The notes: a model not told the origin generated them from the letters alone. A stretch of 64,000 bases of DNA from Tepidibacter sp. (GCF_025210165.1 NZ_JAOASI010000063.1:1-64000), one strand, 5' to 3'. Positions 36,682 through 45,513 are shown, counted from the stretch's first letter. Translations and numbers: made by a program.

Positions 36682-37764
36682 CTAATTCTTATTAAATATG
36701 CAGCTTGTTCCACGTGGATTGAAACATTTATTACATGATACACATTTTGATTTTTGAGTTTCTCCATCTATCCATCTAGTTATTAATTTAGGCTCTCTTA
36801 TAAATGGTCTACACATAGAAATAGCCTCTATGCTTGTATTCTCTAACGCTTCTTCTATTACATCTAAGCTTCTAAATCCACCTACTAGGATAACCGGGAT
36901 ATCTATTTCTTTAGCTATACTATCTGCGTATTCTTTATGATAACCTTCATCTTCTGTTGTTTTTATACCAGATCTTACAGGAGAACACTTACCTCTCAGA
37001 TTTCCTCCACTTATTTCTATAGCATCAAAACCTACCTTAGCAAATATCTTTGCTGCTTTTTTACTATCCTCAAAAGTAAGACCATCTTTCTCTGCAAAAT
37101 CAGAAGAATTCATCTTAATGAATATAGGAAAATCTTCTCCACACTTACTTCTAATATTTTCATATGCTTCTAATATTATTAGTATTCTATTTTCAATACT
37201 TCCTCCATACTCATCGTTTCTTCTATTGTAATAAGGTGTTAAAAATCTACTAAAAAAATATCCGTGAGCTCCATGTATTTGAACACCATCAAACCCTGCT
37301 TTTTTAGCTCTCAATGCTCCATCCCCAAAATCTTCAACTATTTTTTTAATTTCTTCCTTACTTATTTCCTTTGGTTTAAAAGCTGCTCCCTCATCACCAA
37401 CACCAGATGGACTATATGGTATATAATCCGGATTCCCATGTATTTGTGCTCCGTGATGCACCAACTGTACAACTATCTTATTATTTTTTTCATGAACTGA
37501 ATCTGTTAGTTTTTTCAATCCTTCTATATACGAGTCATCATGAATTTTCATTAATGTATGCGTTTGAGTTCCTTTTACTACTTCTGTTAATCCTGTAATA
37601 ATTAAACCTATATTCCCCTGACATAGTTCATCATACATATTGATTAGTTTATCTGTCACATATCCATTTGAATCAGCCATAAGCTCTCCTGTAGCTGATC
37701 TAACTATCCTATTATTAACTTCTATACCGCCTAAATTGATTTTATCAAATATTTTCTTATTCAT
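36682..37764 (-). CDS. NADH:flavin oxidoreductase (Old Yellow Enzyme family)
   Basis: A 360-residue FMN-binding TIM-barrel reductase. Visible family parts: NRIVRSATGELMAD, VQLVHHGAQIHG, GVQIHGAHGYFFSRFLTPYY, NRRNDEYGGSIENR and ISMCRPFIREP. The C-terminal CVSCNKCFNPRGTSC could hold an Fe-S cluster, as in the 2,4-dienoyl-CoA reductase branch, but the NAD-binding second half is absent. It is third in a MarR-PPOx-OYE set on one strand, suggesting a regulated redox or detoxification unit. Confidence 0.92.
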   Translation of the reverse strand: MNKKIFDKINLGGIEVNNRIVRSATGELMADSNGYVTDKLINMYDELCQGNIGLIITGLTEVVKGTQTHTLMKIHDDSYIEGLKKLTDSVHEKNNKIVVQLVHHGAQIHGNPDYIPYSPSGVGDEGAAFKPKEISKEEIKKIVEDFGDGALRAKKAGFDGVQIHGAHGYFFSRFLTPYYNRRNDEYGGSIENRILIILEAYENIRSKCGEDFPIFIKMNSSDFAEKDGLTFEDSKKAAKIFAKVGFDAIEISGGNLRGKCSPVRSGIKTTEDEGYHKEYADSIAKEIDIPVILVGGFRSLDVIEEALENTSIEAISMCRPFIREPKLITRWIDGETQKSKCVSCNKCFNPRGTSCIFNKN

Positions 37765-37904
37765 TCTTTCGCCCTCCTAGATTTCCAAGTAATATTATTT
37801 ACAAGATAAAAATCTTATAGTTTACTATAGAGCAAAAGTATTATTAGATATCTAATAATACTTTTTTATGCTAACATATAACCTTTGATTTTAAATGTAC
37901 TGTT

Positions 37905-38309
37905 TTAAAATGTAAAAGTTTCAGTTGGCTCTTTTGTGAATAATTTTGTTAAGCTTGCTTCTCCATGCTCTAAGTAAAAAACTTCTAACAGTGGATTATC
38001 TGCTGTTTGATAGCCTTTTTTAACTAATGGAGCATTATCTATAACCATTTGCTTTTCATCAAGACTATTAGTAAACTTAATTTCACCACTTATCCTTACA
38101 ATAGTAAAATCCTCTGTAGTTACTACAAACTCAATATATGGATTTTCTTTAAGTTGCTCATAAGCTTTCTTAACATTTGCTGTAGTAAAATAAAATTTAC
38201 CATCCTTTATAAAGTGAACATGCTGAGGTCTTGCATGTGGTCTGTTGTTTTGTGATGTAGCTAAAACTCCTGATTTATTTTTTTCTAAGAACTCAATAAT
38301 TTTTTCCAT
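37905..38309 (-). CDS. Pyridoxamine 5'-phosphate oxidase-like flavoprotein
   Basis: A 134-residue split-barrel protein with GVLATSQNNRPHARPQHVHF and GKFYFTTANVKKAYEQL, typical of small FMN- or F420-binding PPOx-like proteins. It is probably a reductase of unknown substrate rather than true PdxH. It lies between a MarR regulator and an Old Yellow Enzyme gene. Confidence 0.88.
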   Translation of the reverse strand: MEKIIEFLEKNKSGVLATSQNNRPHARPQHVHFIKDGKFYFTTANVKKAYEQLKENPYIEFVVTTEDFTIVRISGEIKFTNSLDEKQMVIDNAPLVKKGYQTADNPLLEVFYLEHGEASLTKLFTKEPTETFTF

Positions 38310-38356
38310 AATAAAACTCCCCTTTCAATATTATATTTATTTTGATTATATATATC

Positions 38357-38788
38357 TTATTCTATTAAATTATCTAATAATTTCTTCAAATGTCCTCTTA
38401 AATGCTTCAACTCTTCTAAGCTAAGTCCAGTTTGACAAAAAGCATTTTGTGGAATTATTACTGCCTTTTCTTTCATCTCAAGACCCTTATTGGTTAATTT
38501 AATGTAAACGTTTCTTTCATCATTTTTATTACGTACTCTTTCAATTAATCCAATTCCTTCCAATTTCTTCAAGACAGGTGTGAGTGTATTGGAGCGAAGT
38601 AATAATTTAGACCCAATATCTTTAACAGCAATATTATCTTCTTCCCACAAGGCAAGCAGGGTGATATATTGAGTATATGTTATACCAAATTCATCTAATA
38701 TAGGCTTATAAAGCCTAATAATTTCTTTTGAACAAGCGTATAATGCAAAGCATAATTGATTTTCTAATTTTAAAATGCTATCTTCCAT
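38357..38788 (-). CDS. MarR family transcriptional regulator
   Basis: A 143-residue winged-helix regulator. YTQYITLLALWEEDNIAVKD and SNTLTPVLKKLEGIGLIERV contain the recognition helix, and RNKNDERNVYIKLTNKG is the wing. The Cys near residue 16 (CFALYACSKE) may make it a redox sensor of the OhrR type. It probably controls the two flavoprotein genes downstream. Confidence 0.93.
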   Translation of the reverse strand: MEDSILKLENQLCFALYACSKEIIRLYKPILDEFGITYTQYITLLALWEEDNIAVKDIGSKLLLRSNTLTPVLKKLEGIGLIERVRNKNDERNVYIKLTNKGLEMKEKAVIIPQNAFCQTGLSLEELKHLRGHLKKLLDNLIE

Positions 38789-38943
38789 ATCTTTAGCAAG
38801 ATCCCCTTTCCAATCGTATTCGATTTAATCTTATACGTATTTTACCATTTATATGAATTAACTTCAATACTTTTTTTAAACTCATAACGAAAATTATATT
38901 TATCCACAATTTGAATATGATTATAATTTCCTATTAGTTATAA

Positions 38944-39052
38944 AAAATTCGTCTACTCGCTAACGGGGTGACTCATGTAGCCAACGATCTCTAACAGGCT
39001 CCGTTGCTCAAAAATAGTCTCAAGTGCAGTCTTTTTATCAATGTTATCCACA
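38944..39052. repeat. Dispersed 109-nt repeat, copy B
   Basis: Near-full match to 1933-2040, from AAAATTCGTCTACTCGCTAA to GTTATCCACA. It lies between the MarR gene and the HD-GYP gene. Confidence 0.8.
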
Positions 39053-39086
39053 GATTCAAAATCATATAATATCCTATAGCATAAAA

Positions 39087-39132
39087 ATAAGAACTAGATT
39101 TTGAAAAGTTTCATCAAAATCTAGTTCTTTAT
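39087..39132 (-). terminator. Terminator at the HD-GYP 3' end
   Basis: AAGAACTAGATTTTGA and TCAAAATCTAGTTCTT pair perfectly; the stem overlaps the last codons of the gene. Confidence 0.85.
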
Positions 39133-39774
39133 GATTTCATATTTATATTCACACTGATTTTTGGGATACTTTAACTCTTGTGACCATGTAGGAATAAGTT
39201 TAAGCGCAGCTTTCCCAAAAGTTGGATCAAACATTATACTTAAATTTTTTTCTATTTCGGTTCTACAACATTCCCAGCTCATTGCATTTTTATATGACCT
39301 TTTGCTGGTTATTGCATCTATAGAATCACATATAGCTATTATTCTAGATCCTACTGGAATTTCTTTTTCCTTTATTCCCATAGGGTAGCCTCCTCCATCC
39401 CATCTTTCATGATGGTGAAGTACTATTTTGGAAATTTGTTTTAATTCTTTTGAATTTCCCAAAATATCATGCCCTATAGTAGGATGTAGTTTTATTTTTT
39501 CCCATTCATTATCAGTTAATTTCCCTGGCTTATTTAATATTTCATCAGGAACTCCTATTTTACCAATATCATGAAGATGTGCAGCTATATGAATTGTTTC
39601 TTTTGTTCTCCCTCTAATCCCTAATTCTTTACACATATCTTCAGCCATTTTAGCTACTCTATCTGAATGTCCCTTTGTATATATATCTTTTGCTTCTAAA
39701 GCTCTTATAAGACTTTCTATTATATCGTGATAGAATTTTTTTCTTTTAAATTTCTTTATATAATCTCTAATCAT
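39121..39774 (-). CDS. HD-GYP domain protein
   Basis: A 217-residue putative cyclic-di-GMP phosphodiesterase consisting of little more than the HD-GYP domain. The metal-binding motifs are complete: GHSDRVAKMAEDM, AAHLHDIGKIGVPDEILNKP, LHPTIGHDIL, and LHHHERWDGGGYPMG. The start at 39774 follows GAGGAAGGG. The last 15 codons are duplicated as a fragment at 41046-41090 at the edge of the microcompartment operon. Confidence 0.93.
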   Translation of the reverse strand: MIRDYIKKFKRKKFYHDIIESLIRALEAKDIYTKGHSDRVAKMAEDMCKELGIRGRTKETIHIAAHLHDIGKIGVPDEILNKPGKLTDNEWEKIKLHPTIGHDILGNSKELKQISKIVLHHHERWDGGGYPMGIKEKEIPVGSRIIAICDSIDAITSKRSYKNAMSWECCRTEIEKNLSIMFDPTFGKAALKLIPTWSQELKYPKNQCEYKYEIIKN

Positions 39775-39868
39775 AAGTTTACCCTTCCTCAAACACGTAA
39801 TTGAAATCCCTTATAAATTATATCATATTTATTTATAATTTCCCCCTTGATTTTTCGAAAAGATTTGG

Positions 39869-39902
39869 TCTACTGGCTACACACTGATTCATGTTACAAA
39901 TA
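39869..39902. repeat. Degenerate copy of the dispersed repeat
   Basis: GTCTACTGGCTACACACTGA-TTCATGT resembles GTCTACTCGCTAACGGGGTG-ACTCATGT of copies A and B. Confidence 0.4.
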
Positions 39903-39913
39903 TAGTTTTTCAA

Positions 39914-40330
39914 TCAATGCCCTTTATGCTTTTCTTTCTTTTTCTTTTGTTTTAATTCAAATTGTTTTCTTCTTTCTTCTTCTTTTTTTTCTTTTGATTT
40001 CTTCTTTTTCTCTATTTTATTAGCTTCATGTTGAAGTTTTATTGCAAGTTGTGCCTTAGTTCCTATCCCATTATCACTTACATCTTTTTTTATTTTCCTC
40101 TGAAGTCTTTTAGGATTTATTCTCTTATCCGTTTTCTTATCAGCATTAATTGGCTTACTAAATCTTATATTTTTAAATTCTTGTAAAATGAACTCATATA
40201 TATCATAATCTTTTGGTTCTGGACCAAATACAATTCTTGAAACTTCATATTTTTCATTATAAGTTCTTTCAAATATACCTATCCAAAAAGGATTTTCAAA
40301 TAGAACTGTTAATTTAGTACTTACTTTCAT
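39914..40330 (-). CDS. yjdF: YjdF family protein (DUF2992)
   Basis: A 138-residue protein with VLFENPFWIGIFER at the N terminus and a very Lys/Glu-rich coiled tail. This is the YjdF family, whose role is not established but whose expression is tied to the yjdF riboswitch that senses azaaromatic compounds. The riboswitch is present directly upstream (40331-40460). The ATG follows AGGAGGTATTAAAA. Confidence 0.92.
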   Translation of the reverse strand: MKVSTKLTVLFENPFWIGIFERTYNEKYEVSRIVFGPEPKDYDIYEFILQEFKNIRFSKPINADKKTDKRINPKRLQRKIKKDVSDNGIGTKAQLAIKLQHEANKIEKKKKSKEKKEEERRKQFELKQKKKKEKHKGH

Positions 40331-40333
40331 TTT

Positions 40334-40462
40334 TTAATACCTCCTGATTAATAATCATTAATGGAGAATGGACGACCCCAGGAGGGAAGGCTACTGCTAT
40401 CTATTAATCATAGTTAGGTTCGGACTACCAACCGAAACTGTGTTTTTATCTCCATAATTTAG
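40334..40462 (-). ncRNA. yjdF motif (azaaromatic) riboswitch
   Basis: On the minus strand: ACACAGTTTCGGTTGGTAGT, CCGAACCTA, GCAGTAGCCTTCCCTCCTGG and GGTCGTCC, in the order of the yjdF motif, ending at the AGGAGG ribosome site of yjdF. The motif's CTCCTGG segment could pair with CAGGAGG, consistent with translational control. The call is from memory of the consensus plus the gene it precedes. Confidence 0.85.
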
Positions 40463-40472
40463 TTACATGAAT

Positions 40473-40790
40473 TTACTCGTTATCATATGCCTCTAATGCG
40501 ATTGGAAGTGATGCAGTTACTACATTTCCTACTGCTGGTAAGCCTAATAATATAGTACTTATTATTTCTTCCCTACTTGCACCATTAGCTTTCGCTTGTT
40601 TTACATGAAACGGTATACCACTACTTAGTTTAGTTGCTGCTAAAACTGATATATATGCAAGTGATTGTGTTTTTTTATCAAGAGCACTTGCAGCATCTAG
40701 ATTTTGTACTGCTTCCATCCATGCCTTTGAATGATTTGGTGCTTCATTGGTAAAAGCTTGAAATGAATTGCTAATCAAAGATTTACTCAT
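40473..40790 (-). CDS. Carboxymuconolactone decarboxylase-like (AhpD fold) protein
   Basis: A 105-residue all-helical protein with FHVKQAKANGASREEIISTI, the AhpD/CMD core. The Cys-x2-Cys pair of true AhpD peroxidase partners is absent (SSGIPFHVKQA at that position), so it is probably not a thiol peroxidase. Function unknown. A strong ribosome site (GGAGGTATTTAATT) precedes the ATG. Confidence 0.85.
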   Translation of the reverse strand: MSKSLISNSFQAFTNEAPNHSKAWMEAVQNLDAASALDKKTQSLAYISVLAATKLSSGIPFHVKQAKANGASREEIISTILLGLPAVGNVVTASLPIALEAYDNE

Positions 40791-40823
40791 AATTAAATAC
40801 CTCCTTTTTAATCAAGTTCAACT

Positions 40824-40896
40824 AATCCAGAAGCTGTAGAGTTCTAAGACTCCAACCTGAAGAGGATGGAGTCTTAGAACTCTTAGCTTTCGGATA
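40824..40896. repeat. Hairpin repeat, copy H2
   Basis: AGAGTTCTAAGACTCCA and TGGAGTCTTAGAACTCT pair perfectly; the outer AGAAGCT/AGCTTTC extend the stem. The outer segments match H1 at 32820-32862 in reverse complement. Confidence 0.75.
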
Positions 40897-40927
40897 AAAC
40901 GATCTTCCTATATTACAGATAGAGTAA

Positions 40928-40994
40928 TTATATCATATTATCCAATACTTGGAATATCATTATAGTTATATGCTATAATATGATTATTGTTTAG
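40928..40994 (+). repeat. 67-nt promoter-like repeat, copy C2
   Basis: Matches C1 (36500-36566). It contains TATAAT (40974-40979) with TTGGAA upstream and precedes a 14-codon gene fragment that begins at 41013. Confidence 0.7.
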
Positions 40995-41012
40995 TGTAAA
41001 GGAAGGTTTATT

Positions 41013-41054
41013 ATGGGAATTAAAAGTGAAAAAAAGGAACTTAGAATACTTTAA
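41013..41054 (+). pseudogene. Truncated 5' end of a lost regulator-like gene
   Basis: After GGAAGG and at a normal distance, ATG opens MGIKSEKKELRIL and then a stop. The short peptide resembles the start of TetR-type regulators, but too little is left to be sure. Its 3' end runs directly into sequence copied from the HD-GYP gene, marking a recombination joint. Confidence 0.5.
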
Positions 41055-41090
41055 TTCTTGTGACCATGTAGGAATAAGTTTATAACAGCT
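41046..41090 (-). pseudogene. HD-GYP gene 3' fragment
   Basis: The minus strand reads KLIPTWSQELKY, identical to the end of the HD-GYP protein encoded at 39121-39774. About 36 of 40 nt match. It overlaps the last codons of the pduT-like gene. Confidence 0.75.
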
Positions 41091-41628
41091 TCTTAATCAG
41101 TTCTTTACTTGGTGATGCAATCACAACAGTACTGATTATATCTCCTGTTTCTTGTAATTGACTCTCACAAGCATTTACTGAAGCTTTTACAGCACCCACA
41201 TCTCCTGTAAGCAATATAAAACCTTTTCCTCCAAGACCTCTTGCTACTCTTACCTCTAATAAATTTACATTCGCAGCCTTTGCAGCAATATCACCTGCCA
41301 TAATTGCTGTAATTGCAGACATTGTCTCAACAATTCCTAATGAAGATATTTTTTCAGCATCTGTGGTTGCTGTAAGTGCTGGAAATATATCTTTATGTAC
41401 ATTTGGTATGACATAGCTATCAATAATAAATGAGCCTCCATTATTTTCTCCAGCTTTTATAGCATTTTTTACAGATCCAACATCACCACTTAACAATGTA
41501 ATATATTTTCCAGGACATAATGGAGATGACAAAATTAATTCAACATTTGCAGACTTTACCATATAATCAGTTGCTTCAATGCCCTTTGCAACACTTTTAA
41601 ATTCTATTAGTCCAATTGATCTTTTCAT
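41080..41628 (-). CDS. pduT: BMC-T trimeric shell protein (PduT-like)
   Basis: A 182-residue tandem-BMC-domain protein forming pseudohexameric shell trimers; in Salmonella PduT carries a central 4Fe-4S cluster for electron transfer through the shell with PduS. Domain 1 starts GLIEFKSVAKGIEATDYMVK and domain 2 GIVETMSAITAIMAGDIAAK. The only shell gene paired with pduS, it ends the operon. The Cys in SSPLCPGKYI is at the position expected for a pore ligand. Its last codons lie in HD-GYP-derived DNA. Confidence 0.93.
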   Translation of the reverse strand: MKRSIGLIEFKSVAKGIEATDYMVKSANVELILSSPLCPGKYITLLSGDVGSVKNAIKAGENNGGSFIIDSYVIPNVHKDIFPALTATTDAEKISSLGIVETMSAITAIMAGDIAAKAANVNLLEVRVARGLGGKGFILLTGDVGAVKASVNACESQLQETGDIISTVVIASPSKELIKKLL

Positions 41629-41660
41629 TATAATCTCCTCTTTTTTACTAATTTGAATTA

Positions 41661-42992
41661 TTACAATTTAGAAATGACTATACTTTTTTCATTAATATCT
41701 TCTATAAATCCATCTATACTTGCATGAAGTTTTGCACCTAATTTATTTTCAAGAATATCTCCTATTAACTGCCCCTTATGTACTTGATCTCCTATCTTTA
41801 CTACAGGCTCTACTTTTACACCTATATGCTGTGATAAGTCCATTACAACTCTTTTGAAATCTTTTATATTTTCATTTGTAATAGGTGCATCTAAATCGTA
41901 TTTTTCTATTTCTAATCGTGACTTTAGCTTGTTTACTGGAAATTTTCTATATTCTCTGAAAGTATTTATTTTGCTTGGTATATTTTTATTTGGATTTTTT
42001 ATTCCTTGTGAACTAAGCTGTCCCTTTAAAAAATTATTTAGCTTCCACGGTTGAAGACCCATAATACATACCTTTTCACAAAGACCACATTCACTACATA
42101 AAAATGCATCTGTAGCTTTTGTATTTATATCGCAAGTACTACTATAGCTTGCAAGTCTCATTAATCTATCAGGATGCAATTTATGCCCTAATAAGTTTCT
42201 TGGACATGCTTGAGTACATAAAGAACAATGACAACACGAACTTCTTGCTTGCTTTAACATACTCTCTATACTTCTAGCTTTCGATAGTAACAAGGAATGA
42301 TTCTTAGGAAGCACAATCAAGCCCTTTGTGTTTTTCTTGATAAGCTGATGTATATCTTCTATAATCTTCCCCATCATAGGGCCTCCATCAATTACTTCAA
42401 ACTCATCTATTGTAGTTGAACCTGCTAACTCAATTGCCTCTAATACTGAAATACCAATAGGTACTTTTAAGGTAATAGGATTATGTACTTCTCCTGTAAC
42501 TGTTAAATATTTATCTGTTACAGGAGTGTTCTCTATAGCCTTATATACATTTAATAAGGTTTCTACATTAATGACTATAACACCTACATTTAAAGGAATC
42601 CCACCTTCTGGTACAATCCTCTTCAAAACTTCATATACAGTAACCTGTTCATCTCCTGCTGGATAAAAGTTATTTAGCTTAAACAAATCTGAATTTTCAT
42701 ATTCTGTAATATTTTTCTTTAAATTTTCCAAGGCTTTTTTGTATTTTCCCTTTAATGCAATGATTCCTTTTTTTGCACCTGTTTCATGAACTATTTTGTT
42801 TAATGCTATAAGTATTTCCTCACTTTTTTGCGCCATAAGCTGCTGGTCTACCTTAAGAAGAGGCTCACATTCTGCACCATTAACAATTACATATTCAGCT
42901 TTTGCATCTAATTTTATATGAGTTGGGAATCCAGCACCTCCTGCACCGACAATCCCAGCCTCCTTTATTAAATGAATAAAATTTTCATTCAT
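41661..42992 (-). CDS. pduS: Microcompartment electron-transfer protein PduS
   Basis: A 443-residue RnfC-like flavin and Fe-S protein. GIVGAGGAGFPTHIKLDAKA at the N terminus is the FMN/NAD region; CCHCSLCTQACPRNLLGHKL and CSECGLCEKVCIMGLQPWKL bind two 4Fe-4S clusters. PduS normally reduces cobalamin; as no B12 enzyme is encoded here it probably moves electrons, perhaps from the radical activase or NADH, through PduT. Confidence 0.94.
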   Translation of the reverse strand: MNENFIHLIKEAGIVGAGGAGFPTHIKLDAKAEYVIVNGAECEPLLKVDQQLMAQKSEEILIALNKIVHETGAKKGIIALKGKYKKALENLKKNITEYENSDLFKLNNFYPAGDEQVTVYEVLKRIVPEGGIPLNVGVIVINVETLLNVYKAIENTPVTDKYLTVTGEVHNPITLKVPIGISVLEAIELAGSTTIDEFEVIDGGPMMGKIIEDIHQLIKKNTKGLIVLPKNHSLLLSKARSIESMLKQARSSCCHCSLCTQACPRNLLGHKLHPDRLMRLASYSSTCDINTKATDAFLCSECGLCEKVCIMGLQPWKLNNFLKGQLSSQGIKNPNKNIPSKINTFREYRKFPVNKLKSRLEIEKYDLDAPITNENIKDFKRVVMDLSQHIGVKVEPVVKIGDQVHKGQLIGDILENKLGAKLHASIDGFIEDINEKSIVISKL

Positions 42993-43008
42993 AATCTATC
43001 CCTCGCTT

Positions 43009-44424
43009 CTATCTGATTGAAAATCCATCAAATAATACACATCTTCTTTTTCTAGTAAAAGTTTTTGTAGAAGTTAAGCCTTCTCCTGTAGGACCTGCAA
43101 TAGTGAATGTTGAATGTCCTTCTGATCCATATCCTATTCCTGCATAAGAGGGTGCATTTTTTACAAAAATAGTTGTTTGTACAGCCTTTGCAAACTTAGT
43201 TAGACTGTCTACATTCTTAGAATGCATAATAGCCGTATGTCTATTTCCATGCTCTACCTTTACACCTAGTTCAATACCTTCATCTATATTCTTTACTCTT
43301 ACTATAGGAAGAATTGGCATCATAAGTTCTTCAATAACAAATGGATGATCTTTATGTACTTGTGCAAAAATAACTTTTACACTAGGGTCTATATTAATTC
43401 CTATTTGCTTCATAATGTAGTCAGCATTTTTTCCTACAAATGCTTTATTAATTGTTCCTTTTTCTGTTAGAACTAATTTTTCTAATTTTTCTAAAGTTTC
43501 TCTGTCCTTAATTTCAAAGGCATGATAATTTTTCATACAATCTACTAATTCATCAGCTACGCAGTCTACTACAATAACTTCTTTTTCAGCTGTACACGGC
43601 AAATTATTATCAAAGCTACATCCATCAACAATATCTTTAGCCGCTTTTTTTATATCTGCCGTTTCATCAACTAAAGCAGGTGGATTTCCAGCTCCCGCAC
43701 CAATTGCTTTTTTACCAGAGGATAATGCTATTTTCACAATTCCTGGCCCTCCTGTAGCACAAATCATATTGATTTTTTCATGCTTTAACATTACATTTGT
43801 ACTTTCAATTGTCGGTTCTTTTACAGTAACTACTAAGTTTTTAGGTCCATTTACCTTTTCAATAGCTTTATTTATAATTTCTACAGCTAAAACAGAAACT
43901 TTTTTTCCTCCTGGATGCGGAGAAAATACAACGGAATTTCCAGCTGCAAGCATACCAATACTATTGCATATAATGGTCTCTGTTGGATTAGTTGAAGGTG
44001 CTATAGCTCCTATTACACCAAATGGCGACATTTCATATAGTGTCAGTCCTCCATCACCAGTATCCACCTCTGATTTTAAATCTTCTACTCCAGGAGTTTT
44101 TTCTATAGCAAGCTTATGTTTTGAAACCTTATCTTCAAATCTTCCCATTCCTGTTTCTTCTACACCCATTTTCGCAAAAGCTTCAACATTTTTTCTTAAT
44201 TCTTCTCTCATAGATTCTATGATTTCACATCTTCTAGATAAGCTATACTTTGAAAATTCCTTTTGTGCTATACTCGCAGCCTCAATAGCATCATTCATAT
44301 TTTCAAATACACCTAAATTATTGTTAAACATTTCAACTTTGCAATCTTTTCCCTGTGCTACATCTAATTTCATTTCTTTCATAATCATTGCTACCATATC
44401 ATCTATATTTATATTTCCTAACAT
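43009..44424 (-). CDS. pduP: CoA-acylating aldehyde dehydrogenase (PduP-like)
   Basis: Oxidises propionaldehyde with NAD and CoA to propionyl-CoA inside the compartment. The 471 residues have a catalytic Cys in SFDNNLPCTAEKEVIV and the segment GAIAPSTNPTETIICN. The first 20 residues (NIDDMVAMIMKEMKLDV) form an amphipathic helix of the kind that targets enzymes to the lumen, separated from the body by a short linker. Confidence 0.95.
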   Translation of the reverse strand: MLGNINIDDMVAMIMKEMKLDVAQGKDCKVEMFNNNLGVFENMNDAIEAASIAQKEFSKYSLSRRCEIIESMREELRKNVEAFAKMGVEETGMGRFEDKVSKHKLAIEKTPGVEDLKSEVDTGDGGLTLYEMSPFGVIGAIAPSTNPTETIICNSIGMLAAGNSVVFSPHPGGKKVSVLAVEIINKAIEKVNGPKNLVVTVKEPTIESTNVMLKHEKINMICATGGPGIVKIALSSGKKAIGAGAGNPPALVDETADIKKAAKDIVDGCSFDNNLPCTAEKEVIVVDCVADELVDCMKNYHAFEIKDRETLEKLEKLVLTEKGTINKAFVGKNADYIMKQIGINIDPSVKVIFAQVHKDHPFVIEELMMPILPIVRVKNIDEGIELGVKVEHGNRHTAIMHSKNVDSLTKFAKAVQTTIFVKNAPSYAGIGYGSEGHSTFTIAGPTGEGLTSTKTFTRKRRCVLFDGFSIR

Positions 44425-44446
44425 CTATTTATAATCTCCTCTCCTA

Positions 44447-44716
44447 TTATGAATTGACTTCTATATTATCTATTATTGCTACAATAGCCCTATCTATAGG
44501 GCTATTGTTTTCTTCAAAAACTTGACGTGCTGAACTTCCCATAGAAACCAATACAATTTCTCCTACTCCTGCACCTACAGAATCTATAGCAACTTCTATA
44601 TTTCCTATTGATTTATAATCCGTATCTAAAGGCTGAACAATTAACATTTTCTTTCCCACTAATCCTTCTTTTTTAGTTGTTGCAACTACAACACCTACTA
44701 TTTTTGCTATATACAT
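44447..44716 (-). CDS. pduN: BMC-P pentameric vertex protein (EutN/PduN)
   Basis: An 89-residue pentamer subunit that caps the vertices of the shell. YIAKIVGVVVATTKKEGLVG is followed by KMLIVQPLD and VDSVGAGVGEIVLVSMGSSA, the signature of the CcmL/EutN family. The ATG at 44716 follows AAAGGTAGGTG; a GTG nine bases upstream is in the ribosome site. It starts ten bases after the flavoprotein stop. Confidence 0.95.
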   Translation of the reverse strand: MYIAKIVGVVVATTKKEGLVGKKMLIVQPLDTDYKSIGNIEVAIDSVGAGVGEIVLVSMGSSARQVFEENNSPIDRAIVAIIDNIEVNS

Positions 44717-44725
44717 GATTAGCAC

Positions 44726-45502
44726 CTACCTTTTAATTATTTCAACCCCTTTTTCAAGAGCTACATCTTTAGCTAAAGAAGTAATGATAGCATTTTGTGG
44801 AACAATAATTTTATTTTTCATACTATTAATCACAATATCTTCTCTAGAAATTATTTTCTTATTCAATATACACTCACTATCATAAGCTCTCTCTTTTAAT
44901 TCATTTTCATTATTTATTGAAGCTTTATTTATATTCATTGCATAATTATATAAATTTTCTATATCTATTAATTTCACTCCATATGATTCAATTCTATCAA
45001 TATGGCCTTTAATCATTTCAAAATATGTATTAGGAAATCTATTATATCCTAGTTTAACTCTTGAAGTATTGTTCAAGTCGCAATCATCTTTAACTGCTAT
45101 AACTGGAGTACCATTCATAATACACCTTGCAGCAAGTTGTGTAGGTAGTGTATCTGAAATCCCTGTTGATATCTTAGCTGCAGAGTTTATTGTCAAAGTT
45201 GGTATAATAAGGGTATCCATATGTTCATATAACTCTTTTATATCTAAAACTTCACCATCAATAAAAATATTATTAGTCCCAAAACAGTCTCTAATTTTTT
45301 CAATATCTAAAATTCTTTCTGCTGAACTAGATAAAACTATCTTTAAGTCCCATCCATTTTCTTTTAATTTATTTAACTGTAATATACTTTTTTCAAATCC
45401 AATATCTCCTCCAGTGAATGCCACAATTGCTTTTTTAGGAACATATTGTATCTTTTTTAATACTTCTTCTACAATCGACTGAATCATTTGATCAAAATTC
45501 AA
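44726..45502 (-). CDS. Flavoprotein of the microcompartment (PF02441-type)
   Basis: A 258-residue protein of the flavoprotein/phosphopantothenoylcysteine decarboxylase-like fold: AIVAFTGGDIGFEKSILQLN, VVLSSSAERILD, TLIIPTLTINSAAKISTGIS. Members recur in glycyl-radical microcompartment loci but the reaction is unknown. The first 20 residues (FDQMIQSIVEEVLKKI) look like an encapsulation helix, suggesting a luminal enzyme. Start is TTG after GTGAGGTGATAGG. Confidence 0.85.
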   Translation of the reverse strand: MNFDQMIQSIVEEVLKKIQYVPKKAIVAFTGGDIGFEKSILQLNKLKENGWDLKIVLSSSAERILDIEKIRDCFGTNNIFIDGEVLDIKELYEHMDTLIIPTLTINSAAKISTGISDTLPTQLAARCIMNGTPVIAVKDDCDLNNTSRVKLGYNRFPNTYFEMIKGHIDRIESYGVKLIDIENLYNYAMNINKASINNENELKERAYDSECILNKKIISREDIVINSMKNKIIVPQNAIITSLAKDVALEKGVEIIKR

Positions 45503-45513
45503 GACCTATCACC

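Noticed and set aside
40473-40790. Part of the microcompartment operon
   Set aside because: It is separated from pduT by a recombination scar, a promoter and hairpin H2, and has its own leader; AhpD-fold proteins are not standard compartment parts.
44726-45502. Phosphopantothenoylcysteine decarboxylase (CoaC) for CoA synthesis
   Set aside because: It is embedded in the shell operon, has an encapsulation-like helix and lacks the CoaB half; a locus-specific flavoprotein is more likely.
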